From Ignavibacteria bacterium UBA7675 (lineage in GTDB: Bacteria > Bacteroidota > Ignavibacteria > Kapaibacteriales > UB7675), in assembly GCA_002483085.1 (NCBI GenBank), contig DLHF01000062.1:110823-174822 (forward strand): a stretch of 64,000 bases of DNA. The letters are read 5' to 3'. The notes under the pieces were generated by a model. It saw only the letters and a program-made list of their open reading frames with translations, made no database searches and had not been told where the DNA came from. The translations under genes were made by a program, and so were the position numbers. Positions 41,864-52,900 of the stretch are shown here, piece by piece (the first letter of the stretch is position 1; each line of letters opens with the position of its first letter).

Positions 41864-44800
41864 GGCACCACCTGTATCATTGTGCCGAGGACAGCAGTGC
41901 GCGTTTGCAGCAGCAGTACATACGATCCGGCGGGCAGAACCGAAGTATCGACCTGCACTGAGTGCGAGCCTTTTACAGAAACGCCATCTATCAGCCGTGC
42001 TACCGAGCGTCCGTACACATCCACAATATCGAGTGTGGTTGCGCCAGTCTCTCGCAAATCGAACTCCACTGTTGCATGCTCCATTGCTGGATTGGGATAG
42101 GTACTCATCGCAAGCGAGCCATCCGGCGAAAACAATCGCGTTCCTCCTGCACGGCACACATCTGTGAGAACAAATCGTCCATTGCCGATAGCAGTGGGAA
42201 CCGCGCAAACATCCCACGTAAAGAACTCAACCGCCAGATCGACGGTGTCGTCGTTGCCAAGAGTGGGCATAAACTGCATGCGTGCAATAACTTCGTCCCC
42301 GCCATCATACACGCCCCCTACAGTTACAATCCGGTCGCGGCCATCGAGAACGCCCTTAGGCGTATCTCCTACGGGAAACAGAACAGTGCCATTGATACGC
42401 AATCCCATTTCAAACCTCGCGGGCAGCGGCATATCGCGGTTCGATGGTACGACTACACGCACCTCAATGATCACACTCTTGCCGCTCGCACCCTCTGCAT
42501 TGGAGACTACCACCAGCACAGAATCGCCCGGCCCGGGATCGCCATCGCCACAGACTCCTTCGCCATACAACTGCGTTTCAAAAGGTTGATTAGCCAGAGT
42601 GTGCTCGAACACAATCTTCCCACTCGTACCACCGAGACGCACTGGCGAAAACCGCACTTTCAGAGAGTCGGATTGTTTTGCTGTAAGAACAAAAGGTAGC
42701 GTTGGTTCGAGCAAAACAAACTGCTCGTCGTCCGGTCCTCCCTGTCGTACTCTCGTCACTGTAATAGATTCATCAAATGGATTGGCGACAACTATCGCCA
42801 CCGTCGTATCCTTGAGCGCACCAACAGGCACCCGGCCAAAATCGACAAGCCGGACCATGTCTACGCCAGTCTGGACGCCTCTGCCTGTAAGCGGAATAGT
42901 AATCTCGCCTGTTCGGGTGGTAACACGAGCTTGAGCCGTGCGCACACCCGTAGCTGATGGTACAAAGCGGAATTCCACAGCCGTGCACATGTGCGGTGGA
43001 ATAATAAACGGAGGAGCACCCGACACTATCGCAAAATCGCCGGAGTGCGCCCCCTCCAATACAAGCGTATCGACCAGCACAGAGACATCAGAGGTATTGC
43101 ACAAGAATCGGGTAACGACGGAATCGCGCGCGCTGCCCACAAACACCGTTCCCATGTCGACACCCGTAGCAGCAGCAACGGATGGCACGATAATCGACCA
43201 TACGGCTTTAGATACTGCTTCCTGCAACGGCCAAATATTGACATGCCATATGACTGCTCTTCCGCCAACAGCACCGGCAGCAACTGTATTGCCATCTGGA
43301 CCAAACCGCACGCTTAGCACTGTACCAAAATTCATATCGAGCGTGCGTACTTGCTCTTTCGTTTTGTAGTTCCAAATGCCCACAGTCTGGTCGCCATAAG
43401 CAGCAACAAGGAATGTACCGTAGATGCTGAAGTCGAGATCATACACGGGGGCCGGAGCGATAAGTATATCGAGTAATGCACCTGTAGAAGCATTCCAGAT
43501 ACGAATACTTCCATCGAGGCTTGCGGTAGCGACAAGAGTGCCGTCGGGGGAAAAGTCCGCAGCACGCACATAGTCCGTATGCCCCGACAGCACGGCAATA
43601 AGCTGGCCAGTTTCCGTATTCCATATTCTGGCAGTTTTGTCGTTGGAGGCCGTTACCACACGCGTACCGTCGAAGTCGAAGCGCGCGGAATTCACTGCCT
43701 GGTTATGCCCAGACAATTGCTGGAGCAGACTTCCCGTTGCCGCATCCCACAGGATGGCCGTATTGTCGTCGGATGCCGTGGCAATTATTGCACCATCGGC
43801 ACTGTACTCTACATAGTTTACCGACTGCGTATGCCCCTCTAAGCTCATCACAAGTTGCTGAGTGGCAACGTCGAATATCCTGCCGCTGCCTAGATTTTCG
43901 CCAACAATAGCAACGAATATTCCGTTGGGGCTAAAGGCCGAGCCCCGCACTATCCGCTGTAAACCACCGATAACAGCAAACATGCGCTCGGGGTCAGCAG
44001 TGATATCAGAACGCCACATGGACGCAACTTCGTCGTTGGAGGCGAGCAGAAAGGAACCATCGGGCGAAAATGTAACGCTGGTAACAGGGCTATCGAACAT
44101 TTTCAGGACAATGGGATCGCGCTCTTTTTGCGGAAACTGCCTCAGACGCGCCAGGCATTGGTTGCTGGGTGTGTTTGGCACAGTCCAGTTGTACAACAGC
44201 CCAGCGGCTGAATCCGTGATTGGCAGCCACGTAGCGCCATTGTCGATGCTGTAGTCTAATTGCAGTGTATCGTCTGGCGTTACGCCTTCCCACGTGATCG
44301 TGGTATCGGCACCAACACCAAATACTTCTCCTCCGTTGGGAGCAGTAATCTTTAACGTGGGCGCGGCGTTCCTCACGCTCGGAAAACCTCCCGACAGATA
44401 CACTTTTCCACCCGAGCAGTAGTTGCCCGTGATAGTGAGCATAGCAAAAGCATAGGCAGAATCAGTGGGCGCAAATCGCACCCGCACAGTGCGCGACTCG
44501 CCGGGAGCGAGTGTAAAACCGGGCGGAGCACCTCCCGACACCACTGAAAACGCCGGATGCGAACAGCTTATATCGTCGATCTGCACAGCGGCAGAGCCAG
44601 CGGTAATCACCACGTCTTTTTCAGCATATCCGGGTGGGGCAACACCGCCAAATCGCAGCGATGACGACGACTGCACAAGTACGCGCTCGAACTGCGACGA
44701 CAGTCTATAGCGGCTCGACGTAGCGAGCGCACGTGGAAGCAGTTCCATTTCTACAGCACGCAGCGGTGTACAGTCGATTTCACTTTGCCAAGCGACCTCA

Positions 44801-45594
44801 CACGGGGTCATCCCCTGTTCGACAGTGAGAATTGTGCGATAAATTTGCTCGGCTTCGTCTACCGTGGAAATATGCTCAAACCACTGGCCACCGGTAGCAT
44901 TGGCCACATTGCGGAGAATGACGGGGGCAGCCATTTTGAGGCATACACAATACACACGCACATCATTCTGAAGTGCAGATGCAATGATCTGCGCTTCGTC
45001 GCCTATCCCTTCGCCATCGGTCAGAAACACCACAACGCGCTTGTATTTGCCACGGCCTCCCACGGTAGCCCCTCCGGTGGGCACAGAAGCGAGCCCGGCA
45101 GTATAGTCGGTGCCACCCATTGGTTCCAGCTTGTCGATAGCGCTCAAAAGCAAACTTTTATCCGCAGTAAAATCCTGATTTAGATAAGCCGCATTGTCGA
45201 AACTGGAAATAGCACATTCCGAGCGCATCGGCGGCATAGCATACACCCACGCACGCGCCGCAGCCCGGGCGATCAGAATATTTTCGCCGCCCATCGACCC
45301 GGAGACATCAACAGTAAGCACTGCCGACAGCAGAACTATGCTATCGCTGGATGCACAAGTGACATCGAGTACCGGACGAACAACACCGTTTTCGCGAATA
45401 GCTACATCGGTAGGCAGAACTGAGCGCACAAGCTGTCCTTGGGCATCAATAGCATAGAACTGCGCTTTTACGCGCGGGAATTCATTGAGCATGATATCCC
45501 CGAGCCTCAGCGACGACTGGGCGCGCATCTCCACACACGACAGCACGAGAACTGCCAGAGTACACACTATGCGAAAGCAACTATAATGTATCAT
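41860..45594 (-). CDS. Giant T9SS-exported protein with VWA and WD40 propeller domains (set A)
   Basis: 1244 residues. Signal peptide 1-26 (MIHYSCFRIV, CTLAVLVLSC, ending MRAQ); VWA domain with an intact MIDAS (D96-x-S98-x-S100, T162, D193); choice-of-anchor-D-like region (FGGVAPPGYAEKD, PGESRTVRVRFAP); a PKD/Ig-like linker (ITAPNGGEVFGVGADTTITW); about seven WD40 repeats (about 510-810, e.g. LEGHTQSVNYVEYSADGAII, ILWDAATGSLL); two more choice-of-anchor-D domains; a cohesin-like domain (about 1030-1150); and a T9SS type A sorting domain (YPNPAMEHATVEFDL, LPAGSYVLLLQT). Surface adhesion or complex-assembly scaffold is inferred. The frame is open further upstream; 45594 precedes the signal peptide. 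Confidence 0.9.
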   Translation of the reverse strand: MIHYSCFRIVCTLAVLVLSCVEMRAQSSLRLGDIMLNEFPRVKAQFYAIDAQGQLVRSVLPTDVAIRENGVVRPVLDVTCASSDSIVLLSAVLTVDVSGSMGGENILIARAAARAWVYAMPPMRSECAISSFDNAAYLNQDFTADKSLLLSAIDKLEPMGGTDYTAGLASVPTGGATVGGRGKYKRVVVFLTDGEGIGDEAQIIASALQNDVRVYCVCLKMAAPVILRNVANATGGQWFEHISTVDEAEQIYRTILTVEQGMTPCEVAWQSEIDCTPLRAVEMELLPRALATSSRYRLSSQFERVLVQSSSSLRFGGVAPPGYAEKDVVITAGSAAVQIDDISCSHPAFSVVSGGAPPGFTLAPGESRTVRVRFAPTDSAYAFAMLTITGNYCSGGKVYLSGGFPSVRNAAPTLKITAPNGGEVFGVGADTTITWEGVTPDDTLQLDYSIDNGATWLPITDSAAGLLYNWTVPNTPSNQCLARLRQFPQKERDPIVLKMFDSPVTSVTFSPDGSFLLASNDEVASMWRSDITADPERMFAVIGGLQRIVRGSAFSPNGIFVAIVGENLGSGRIFDVATQQLVMSLEGHTQSVNYVEYSADGAIIATASDDNTAILWDAATGSLLQQLSGHNQAVNSARFDFDGTRVVTASNDKTARIWNTETGQLIAVLSGHTDYVRAADFSPDGTLVATASLDGSIRIWNASTGALLDILIAPAPVYDLDFSIYGTFLVAAYGDQTVGIWNYKTKEQVRTLDMNFGTVLSVRFGPDGNTVAAGAVGGRAVIWHVNIWPLQEAVSKAVWSIIVPSVAAATGVDMGTVFVGSARDSVVTRFLCNTSDVSVLVDTLVLEGAHSGDFAIVSGAPPFIIPPHMCTAVEFRFVPSATGVRTAQARVTTRTGEITIPLTGRGVQTGVDMVRLVDFGRVPVGALKDTTVAIVVANPFDESITVTRVRQGGPDDEQFVLLEPTLPFVLTAKQSDSLKVRFSPVRLGGTSGKIVFEHTLANQPFETQLYGEGVCGDGDPGPGDSVLVVVSNAEGASGKSVIIEVRVVVPSNRDMPLPARFEMGLRINGTVLFPVGDTPKGVLDGRDRIVTVGGVYDGGDEVIARMQFMPTLGNDDTVDLAVEFFTWDVCAVPTAIGNGRFVLTDVCRAGGTRLFSPDGSLAMSTYPNPAMEHATVEFDLRETGATTLDIVDVYGRSVARLIDGVSVKGSHSVQVDTSVLPAGSYVLLLQTRTAVLGTMIQVVP

Positions 45595-45706
45595 AAGAGC
45601 ATCATAGGATGTATCAAAAATTTCGGGTATCTGAAAGCGCATTCTACAGGCTTTCACATCATCGCTTCTCCCTTCGTCCGCGCGGTTAGTCGCTGCACCG
45701 CGCTGC

Positions 45707-45884
45707 AATTATCATAAGAATGATGCGCGGACGAGCGCTGCGTGGAGTTCGACCCGTCATCCGCGTGTTGTTCCGGCAACAAACCACAGCAAAAACAAGG
45801 CGGCCAGCCAACGAGCAACCACGAGCCGGTTCATGCGACCGGTGACAGCGACCAGCAGAGCGCCGCAGAGACGCCCGTGCCACA
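45707..45884 (-). repeat. Dispersed intergenic repeat, copy 9 (reverse, long form)
   Basis: Plus strand: ATTATCATAAGAATGATGCG then CGGACGAGCGC, about 100 bases of spacer, CACGAGCCGGTTCATGCGAC then CGGTGACAGCGACC, and GACGCCCGTGCCACA. It shows the complete order of boxes in one copy. It makes up most of the 349-base gap between two T9SS protein genes. Confidence 0.82.
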
Positions 45885-45943
45885 AAGATGAATTTTATCA
45901 TCTATAGAGAGCAACCTCACAGCGCTACAACCTTATGCGGGCA

Positions 45944-48460
45944 TTATCGCACTACAACTACGCGCAGCGATTGGCACGCGTCACCACAGGTGACAACAGC
46001 GGTGTACACACCAGCGGGCAGCAGCGCAACTGAGCAGGGGATTGCGTGGTGTCCGGCGGGCAGCGCGCCCTCAAATGGGCGAGCAACTTCGCGGCCAAGG
46101 ATATCCCGAAGCACGACGGTAACGGACGTAGCGCAAGCAACAGAGAACGAGAACACCGTAGTTTCCGAGGCGGGATTGGGAAAACTCTGGAGCTGTTCAG
46201 ATTTATTTTTCCGCCCTTCATCTACAGCCGTCGCCGCTTGTTTTGTCCAGCGGGCTATACTACCAGACACCTTATCCCCGGCACGCTGAAAAGAGCCCCC
46301 TACATACAAATCGCCATTGTGCACAGCGAGCGCCCGCACTGTATTATCGACTCCGCTGCCCAGTGCTTCCCACTGGCCGGACTGGATATCCCACACGGCA
46401 ATATTCCGAGTAATGACGCCTCCCATCGTGCTAAAGCGACCACCGGCATACAGCTTGCCATTGTGCACAGCGAGCGCAAGCACAAAAGCACCAGACGACT
46501 CCGTACCACCGTGGAGGTCGTGCCAAGCCGAGCCATCCCACCGGGCGATATTATTGACAAAACGGCCTCCGGCCTGAACAAAGCTCCCGGCTGCGTACAA
46601 ATCAGTGCCATCAGTAGCCAGAGCGAGTACCGTGCCCTGTAAAGAGCCACCGAGCTCCGACCACGAGGACCCATTCCAGCGAGCTATACCGCCTGTAGCC
46701 ACACCACCCATGACATCAAAATCGCCACCGGCATACAGCGTGCCAGCATAGTCTTTTGTGATAGCATAGACATACATATCCTTGTTTTGCACACCACTGC
46801 CAAGCCCGCGCCACTGCTGCCCATCCCACTCGGCGATACAATTTGCCGAAGCACCTCCAACGACAGTAAACTCACCGCCTGCATACAAACGATTTCCGTC
46901 GTGGTACACCGCGTAAATTTCCGGCCAAGGTTTAGGCCATTTATTGGAAGCGCGCGACCCATCGGGCGTACCAATAGCATACCATGCGGCACCATCGTAG
47001 CGCGCCAGATAAGCTGCCGAACTACTTCCTATGCCATTAAAACCGCCGCCGACATAGAGGTTATCGCCGTGCGCTGCAACGGCATGGAGCGCACTTATCT
47101 GGGGATTGTTCAGCCCGCCAGAAGCCGCCCGCCACTGCTGCCCGTTCCACATCGCCACGCCATTTGCCAGGACATTGCCCGCCAGTAGGAAATCGCCAGC
47201 GGCAGCCAGTTCGCCTCTGTATGGAGCAAAGGCATAGACACCCTTACTGCCACCGCTCATACCAGCCGAAGTCTGGCTTGTAAGAGGCGCCCATTCCTTC
47301 GATTGTGGTTTCCAACGCGCGATATAGTTCACAGTAAGCGACCCGGCTACTCGAAAATTGCCGCCTATATAGATATCGCTGCCGAGACGAGTAGCAGCGA
47401 GGACATTACCACTGTACAGTTGCGGCCCTGTACCGCTTCCGGCAGTGCTCCATTTTCCCGTGCTCATATCGCGTATGGCAATATTGTTTGCAAGTATCTG
47501 GGCAACCTGATCGAACACACCGCCGACATAGAGGTTATCGCCGCTTATGCACAGCGTCTTTACCGCTCCCTTTATATCGCCAAGCGCTTGCCACTGCGAG
47601 CCATCCCACTGCACAAGCCCGGAAGCAGGCACAGTTCCTACACTGTCGAAGTCGCCACCTACGACAAGCGTACCATTGTACACGGCGAGAGCATGCACGG
47701 CTGGCTCGCTTCCAGTAAGATAGTTCGCACGAAACTTCGCAGTGCTCGACCACGCAGAGCCGTCCCATACAGCGAGGTAGCGGTTGTTTGTGTCCACACC
47801 GGCAAAGCCATAGGTAAGCCCCACGTACAGTTTGCCCTGATATATGGCCAGATCGTTGATGTACGATCCATTAACACCATTTCTCCCACCGCTGCCCAGC
47901 GGCTCCCACTGCGAGCCATTCCAGCGCGCTATATTATTAGCTCCCACCGCACCCGCGATAGAAAACCAACCAGCAGCATAGAGATATGTGCCGTCAGACT
48001 CCAGGCACTGCACATCGCCCTGAATCCCGCCGCCAACCGCAGACCACGTACCGGTAGGTATATTCCACCGCGCAATACCACGTGTAAACACATTGCCCAC
48101 ACGCGAGAACTTGCCCCCTACATAGAGGTCGTCGCCCACCACAAGAAGAGAAGACACCACGCCATCTACGCCATCGCCCAGCGATTCCCACTGTCCGAGC
48201 GATGTATTCCACGCAGCGATAAAACTACTGGGGAGGGTAAAATCACCACCGACAAACACAATATCGCCATGTGTAGCAAGCGCCTTCACTACTGTATTGG
48301 GTGGATTGAGGCCATCAGTAATCCCACCCGAAACACCGGGCAAGCCGAACTGGTCGGCCCAGTACACATCATCGGGATGAAGCTGTGCAGTAGCACTACT
48401 GTAGGATAGCAGAAACAGAACAAGAAGAAGGGTACGGTAAACAACGAAGAATAAACGCAT
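45944..48460 (-). CDS. T9SS-exported beta-propeller protein with many 'LYVGG.F' repeats
   Basis: 838 residues. Signal peptide (1-26, ending SATAQ), then nearly the whole chain is built of repeats of about 40-60 residues of the type 'V.ALA.HG..LYVGG.F...G....N.IARWNG..W..LG.G', consistent with one or two Kelch-like beta-propellers. The C-terminus is a T9SS type A sorting domain (SFPNPASETTVFSF ... VTVVLRDILGREVARPFEGA ... LPAGVYTAVVT). Ligand unknown. The start at 48460 begins the signal peptide; open frame to 48553 is discarded. A +1-shifted shadow frame runs opposite because of the codon-level repetition. Confidence 0.88.
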   Translation of the reverse strand: MRLFFVVYRTLLLVLFLLSYSSATAQLHPDDVYWADQFGLPGVSGGITDGLNPPNTVVKALATHGDIVFVGGDFTLPSSFIAAWNTSLGQWESLGDGVDGVVSSLLVVGDDLYVGGKFSRVGNVFTRGIARWNIPTGTWSAVGGGIQGDVQCLESDGTYLYAAGWFSIAGAVGANNIARWNGSQWEPLGSGGRNGVNGSYINDLAIYQGKLYVGLTYGFAGVDTNNRYLAVWDGSAWSSTAKFRANYLTGSEPAVHALAVYNGTLVVGGDFDSVGTVPASGLVQWDGSQWQALGDIKGAVKTLCISGDNLYVGGVFDQVAQILANNIAIRDMSTGKWSTAGSGTGPQLYSGNVLAATRLGSDIYIGGNFRVAGSLTVNYIARWKPQSKEWAPLTSQTSAGMSGGSKGVYAFAPYRGELAAAGDFLLAGNVLANGVAMWNGQQWRAASGGLNNPQISALHAVAAHGDNLYVGGGFNGIGSSSAAYLARYDGAAWYAIGTPDGSRASNKWPKPWPEIYAVYHDGNRLYAGGEFTVVGGASANCIAEWDGQQWRGLGSGVQNKDMYVYAITKDYAGTLYAGGDFDVMGGVATGGIARWNGSSWSELGGSLQGTVLALATDGTDLYAAGSFVQAGGRFVNNIARWDGSAWHDLHGGTESSGAFVLALAVHNGKLYAGGRFSTMGGVITRNIAVWDIQSGQWEALGSGVDNTVRALAVHNGDLYVGGSFQRAGDKVSGSIARWTKQAATAVDEGRKNKSEQLQSFPNPASETTVFSFSVACATSVTVVLRDILGREVARPFEGALPAGHHAIPCSVALLPAGVYTAVVTCGDACQSLRVVVVR

Positions 48461-48623
48461 ATCTGTGCCCGGTTGATGCCTTGTGGACATTCTGCACAGC
48501 ATTTCTGTGCACCGGCAGATAAACACACGACTGCAAAAAACGTTAGATCGCACGTGCAGAAACCCCGGCAGGGATAAGTACGATCATCCACAGATACCGA
48601 ATGTAGAGCGCGGAACAAGTGCG

Positions 48624-49703
48624 CTAGGCTTCGCTTACATCGCTATTTTTTATACTCTGTGGCCGGTGGGTTTCGCTCATCAGCAGGGCTATTGGCTCCA
48701 TCGATTCGATATTTTGTAATACGATTTTCAGCACAGAAGTAATAGGCACGGCCATAATCATACCCCAACCGCCCCAGAGCCAACCCCAAAAAATAAGTGA
48801 TACAAGTACAACAAGCGGGCTGAGATTCAGGCTGCGCCCCATAATGCGCGGCTCCAGCACATTGCCAATAAGAAACTCTACGAGAACAAGCAGGCTGATA
48901 ATAATAATAATGGTCGATGTCGAATCGAACTGAAGCAGCACTACGATAATAGGAAATCCAAGGCTAATGAATGTGCCGATGTTGGGAATAAAATTAAGCA
49001 GGAATGCCAGCACCGCACTGAATAGCGCAAAATCGACGCCAAACGCAACTAATATCAGCCAATTAGCCGCGCCGTTGATTGTATTAATGAGCAGCTTCGA
49101 CAGCATATACTGCCGAACATCTCTGTCGATACGGTTGATGACTTTTAATGTCTTAGAAGCATTGTCCGACGTAAATGCCTTGCAGATTTTCAGGCGAAAA
49201 ATCCGCGCTTCGGCCAGTACAAACACCAAAAACAGAAGCACGAGTACAAGATCGCCAAACACACCTACAAAAGAGCCAGCGACAACATAGACCATACTCG
49301 ACAACTTTTCTATATCTATCAGGCTATTCCAGTTAAATGCCACCGACTTGCCGTACAGCTTTTGGGAGGATCGAGTAAGATATTCCGACAGGCCATTAAA
49401 AAGCTCGGTAAAACGCTGCCCGTATTCAGGAGCATTAGCTCCTATGGATGTCGCACCAAGATACAGCGCATAGGCCACTCCTATAAGCGATGCCGCCACA
49501 ATGAACAGGATCAGGACAATAATAATTGGAAGCGGAATTTTATACTTCCGCATCCAGTCAATCATCGGGTTGAAAATATTACCGAGAAAGACCGCCAGAA
49601 TTAAATGTGGCAAAACAAAGGCAAGCTGCTGAAGAACGAATCCCACCGCGATAACAGCGATAATGCCCACCAGAATGACGATAGTCTTTTTGTAATTTTG
49701 CAT
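48624..49703 (-). CDS. AI-2E family transporter (PerM/TqsA-like permease)
   Basis: 359 residues with about eight TM helices. Family blocks: VLPHLILAVFLGNIFNPMIDW, LLINTINGAANWLILVAFGV, FALFSAVLAFLLNFIPNIGTFISLGFP and the C-terminal NVLEPRIMGRSLNLSPLVVLVSL then FWGWLWGGWGMIMAVPI. Family members include E. coli TqsA (autoinducer-2 export) and Na+/H+ antiporters, so the substrate is open. A single gene between two T9SS protein genes; about 265 bases separate it from the divergent gene at 49971, where I see no clear promoter. Confidence 0.9.
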   Translation of the reverse strand: MQNYKKTIVILVGIIAVIAVGFVLQQLAFVLPHLILAVFLGNIFNPMIDWMRKYKIPLPIIIVLILFIVAASLIGVAYALYLGATSIGANAPEYGQRFTELFNGLSEYLTRSSQKLYGKSVAFNWNSLIDIEKLSSMVYVVAGSFVGVFGDLVLVLLFLVFVLAEARIFRLKICKAFTSDNASKTLKVINRIDRDVRQYMLSKLLINTINGAANWLILVAFGVDFALFSAVLAFLLNFIPNIGTFISLGFPIIVVLLQFDSTSTIIIIISLLVLVEFLIGNVLEPRIMGRSLNLSPLVVLVSLIFWGWLWGGWGMIMAVPITSVLKIVLQNIESMEPIALLMSETHRPQSIKNSDVSEA

Positions 49704-49970
49704 AAAGATTTACATAAGAGAATAATTTAGAGTCCGGTTGGGCAAGGGCTCGAAACAAGCCTATGCACTCTATACCGCAGTTGCGACACGTCCGATCCTT
49801 TAACGCTGCCTATTGGCAGGCCGTTCCACAACAAGATTGCCATGTACAACTCGTTTTCTATTGATTATCACCCCCCATAGCAGTAAGTTTCCGGGTCACA
49901 AAATGAATCATAGGTCGCTTCTCCCGATGCTTTCCGGGCTGCGACACTGTTTGCCTCTGCTGGATAGTTC

Positions 49971-52900
49971 ATGGTGTCTGTTTTTCGCCATAAATCCTTG
50001 TTGCTCACATGCGAAAGGGCGTTGCGCCTGTTCGCTATTATGCTTGTAGCCTATACAGGTATGGAAGCACGTGAGAACGAGTGGCCTATGCAGCCGGAAG
50101 CGGTAAATTTTGTGGAAAATCGCGGTCAATGGGATGTGCGGGCTCGTTTCTGCGCCCGTTTACCGGGTTGTTCGGTGTGGATAACCGACGGCGGCATCGT
50201 GTACGACTACCAGAGCACGGGCGGAGGCCATATTGTCTCGATGGAGTTCGTCGGTGCAAGCGCTTCATCAGTTCGCGGCAGTACGCCACTCGAAAACGCC
50301 TCTACTTTTATTACGGATAGCCACTCTGTAGCAGCCCGATCCTTTGGCGAGTTGTCGCTACAACAGTTGTACAAAGGTATTGACCTGATTGTACACTCCG
50401 ACAGCGGCGCGGTGCGCTACGATTTTGTCATTGCCCCTTATACATCTCCAGAAGCTATCGCAATACGATTCCGGGGAATAGACAACAGCAATATAACGGT
50501 CGACTCATCTGGTGAGCTCACGCTGGCACTCTCTACGGGTACAGTTCGGCATGGCAAGCTGTTTGCTTACCAGACTATCCACGGCGCTGTGGTTCCTATC
50601 AGTTGTCGGTTTACCCCTGGGAAGGACGGTACTATCGGCTTTGCGTTGGGCAGCTACACCCCCCAGTACCCATTGGTGATCGACCCACTTGTGTTCTCTA
50701 CTGTTCTGGGAGGCCGCAACAGCGAAGTCGTGCAGGCTATTACGACCGATAGTACGGGCTGCATTTACGCTACCGGCTACACGACATCTTCTGATTTCCC
50801 CACAACACCGGGTGCTTATCGCCAGACACAGACCAACAACCAGAGCGATATTTTCATAACCAAGCTCGACCCAACGGGCAGGCGCCTGCTGTATTCCACA
50901 TATCTCGGTGGCTCGCGTGAAGATTCGGCTACGGCTATCGCTGTTACAGCAGCGGGCGAAGTCCTTGTAGCAGGATCAACACATTCCTTCGACTTTCCCA
51001 CGACATCGAACGCATTAGACAGCAGCTACAACGGCCTTTACGATATTTTCTATGCGCGCATAAGCAAAAAAGGCGACAGCTTGATCTATGCTACCTATAT
51101 TGGTGGCGGAAGAGACGACTACGCAACAGACTTCGCCGTGCGCGGCGATACCGTCTATCTCACAGGCGAAACCAACTCTGACTTGCCTTTCCCTATTACG
51201 CCCGATGCTCTACAGCGCAGCAGGGCTTCGGCACAGGACGCTTTCCTAATGATTTTCAATACTGCCGGGACAGCGCTCTACTACTCCTCGTATTTTGGCG
51301 GAAACAGCGTAGATGGCGCCTATGGAATAGCAGTAAACGCCGATGGGATTGTAGCACTTGCCGGGCGAACCAGTTCTACCGATCTGCCAGTATCGGCTAA
51401 TGCCGTAAAGCGTGGCCCAGCTTCGTCGAAAGATGCTTTCGACTCATTTATTATGCAGTTCAATCCGGCTTCGCACGAACTAGTCTACTGCACGTATTTC
51501 GGCGGAACAGGCAACGACGAACAGATTGAAACCATATGCTACAGCACCAGCGGAAACCTCGTCGTGGGAGGATGGACGAACTCATCAGACTTCCCCGTTA
51601 CCAGCACAGGCTTTGATACAACAGCAACAGAATCCCCATATCACAGTGGATTCCTATCTGTAGTGTCGCCAGATGCAGGTATTCTCTCGGCTTCCTATCT
51701 GAACGGAATAAAAGGATCGACAAAAATTTTTGATATTGCGCTCGATAGCATGGGCAATATTTTCTGCACCGGAGTTACGTATAGCAGTTCTTTTCCGGTG
51801 ACATCCGACGCCTTCGACAACAGCTACAACATACCGAGCAACGGCGATAGTTTCCTGACCTATGTAACCAGCAACCTCGATACTATTCTGTACTCGACAT
51901 TTTTTGGCGGGGCGGAAATAGACGCGGGAACAAGTGTTTGCATAGGCCCATACCGAACAGCAATTGTGGCAGGCTATACCCGTTCGCCCGACATTCCAAC
52001 GCCGAAAGGCCGGCCTTTTGTCAATGGCGTCGATGGATTTATAGCATCGTTTTCCACGGGAGCTGTACTGCTTTCGCCAAATAATCACGAAATACTGTGC
52101 ACCGGTACGGAATTTCTTATTGAGTGGAAAGCATCCCAGCAGGTATCTGTTCTGTCGCTTGCCATTTCCCGTGCAGGTGATACCAACACCATTCTCGCTT
52201 CCGCCCTGCCAGCACATCTCCATGAGTGGCGGTGGACAATACCAAACGACTTTCCCGGTGGAGCCTACCGCATCAGCATTCTCGATGCCGATCAGCACGT
52301 GCTCGATGTATCCGACACGGTCTTCTTTGTGCGGTCGCGCCCTGTATTTACGATGCATCCAATAAGCGTGGAAAGATGCCCGGGCAATAATGTATTTCTG
52401 GAATGCAATGCCCAAGCTTTTCCCCTGCCTGCCTACCAATGGCAAAAATATACAGACGGAGAATGGAAAGATGTTCTCAACGAGACATCGCGGTTTCTTA
52501 CGATTTACGGTTTAACTCCATCAGAGCACAACGGCCTGTACCGGGCAAAAGCTATTACGGAATGTGGCCATGTGGCGTATTCTGATACGGCGCGAATAAG
52601 CACATACCCATCTCCAGCTATCGACATACAACCCTGGCCAGTCACGGAATGCCCGGGGGCAACGGTCAGCTTTACGGCTCATTCCAGCGATCCACAGGCT
52701 TCTGTCCAGTGGGAATACCGTACATCTTATAGCGATACATGGATGATCTTGCGCGACGAAACTGCCGAGGAGCTTATTCTGCACAATATAACCGAGAGCC
52801 AGAATGGCTGGGAATACAGGGCAATTTTTTACCACCTCTGCGACAACAGAACAATTCCGGCAAGGCTTACTGTTCGCCCTTCCCCGATTGTTGAAGAACA

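Noticed and set aside
45944..48460. DNA-level tandem repeat
   Set aside because: The periodicity is in the protein (propeller blades); the DNA copies are diverged and part of one coding region.
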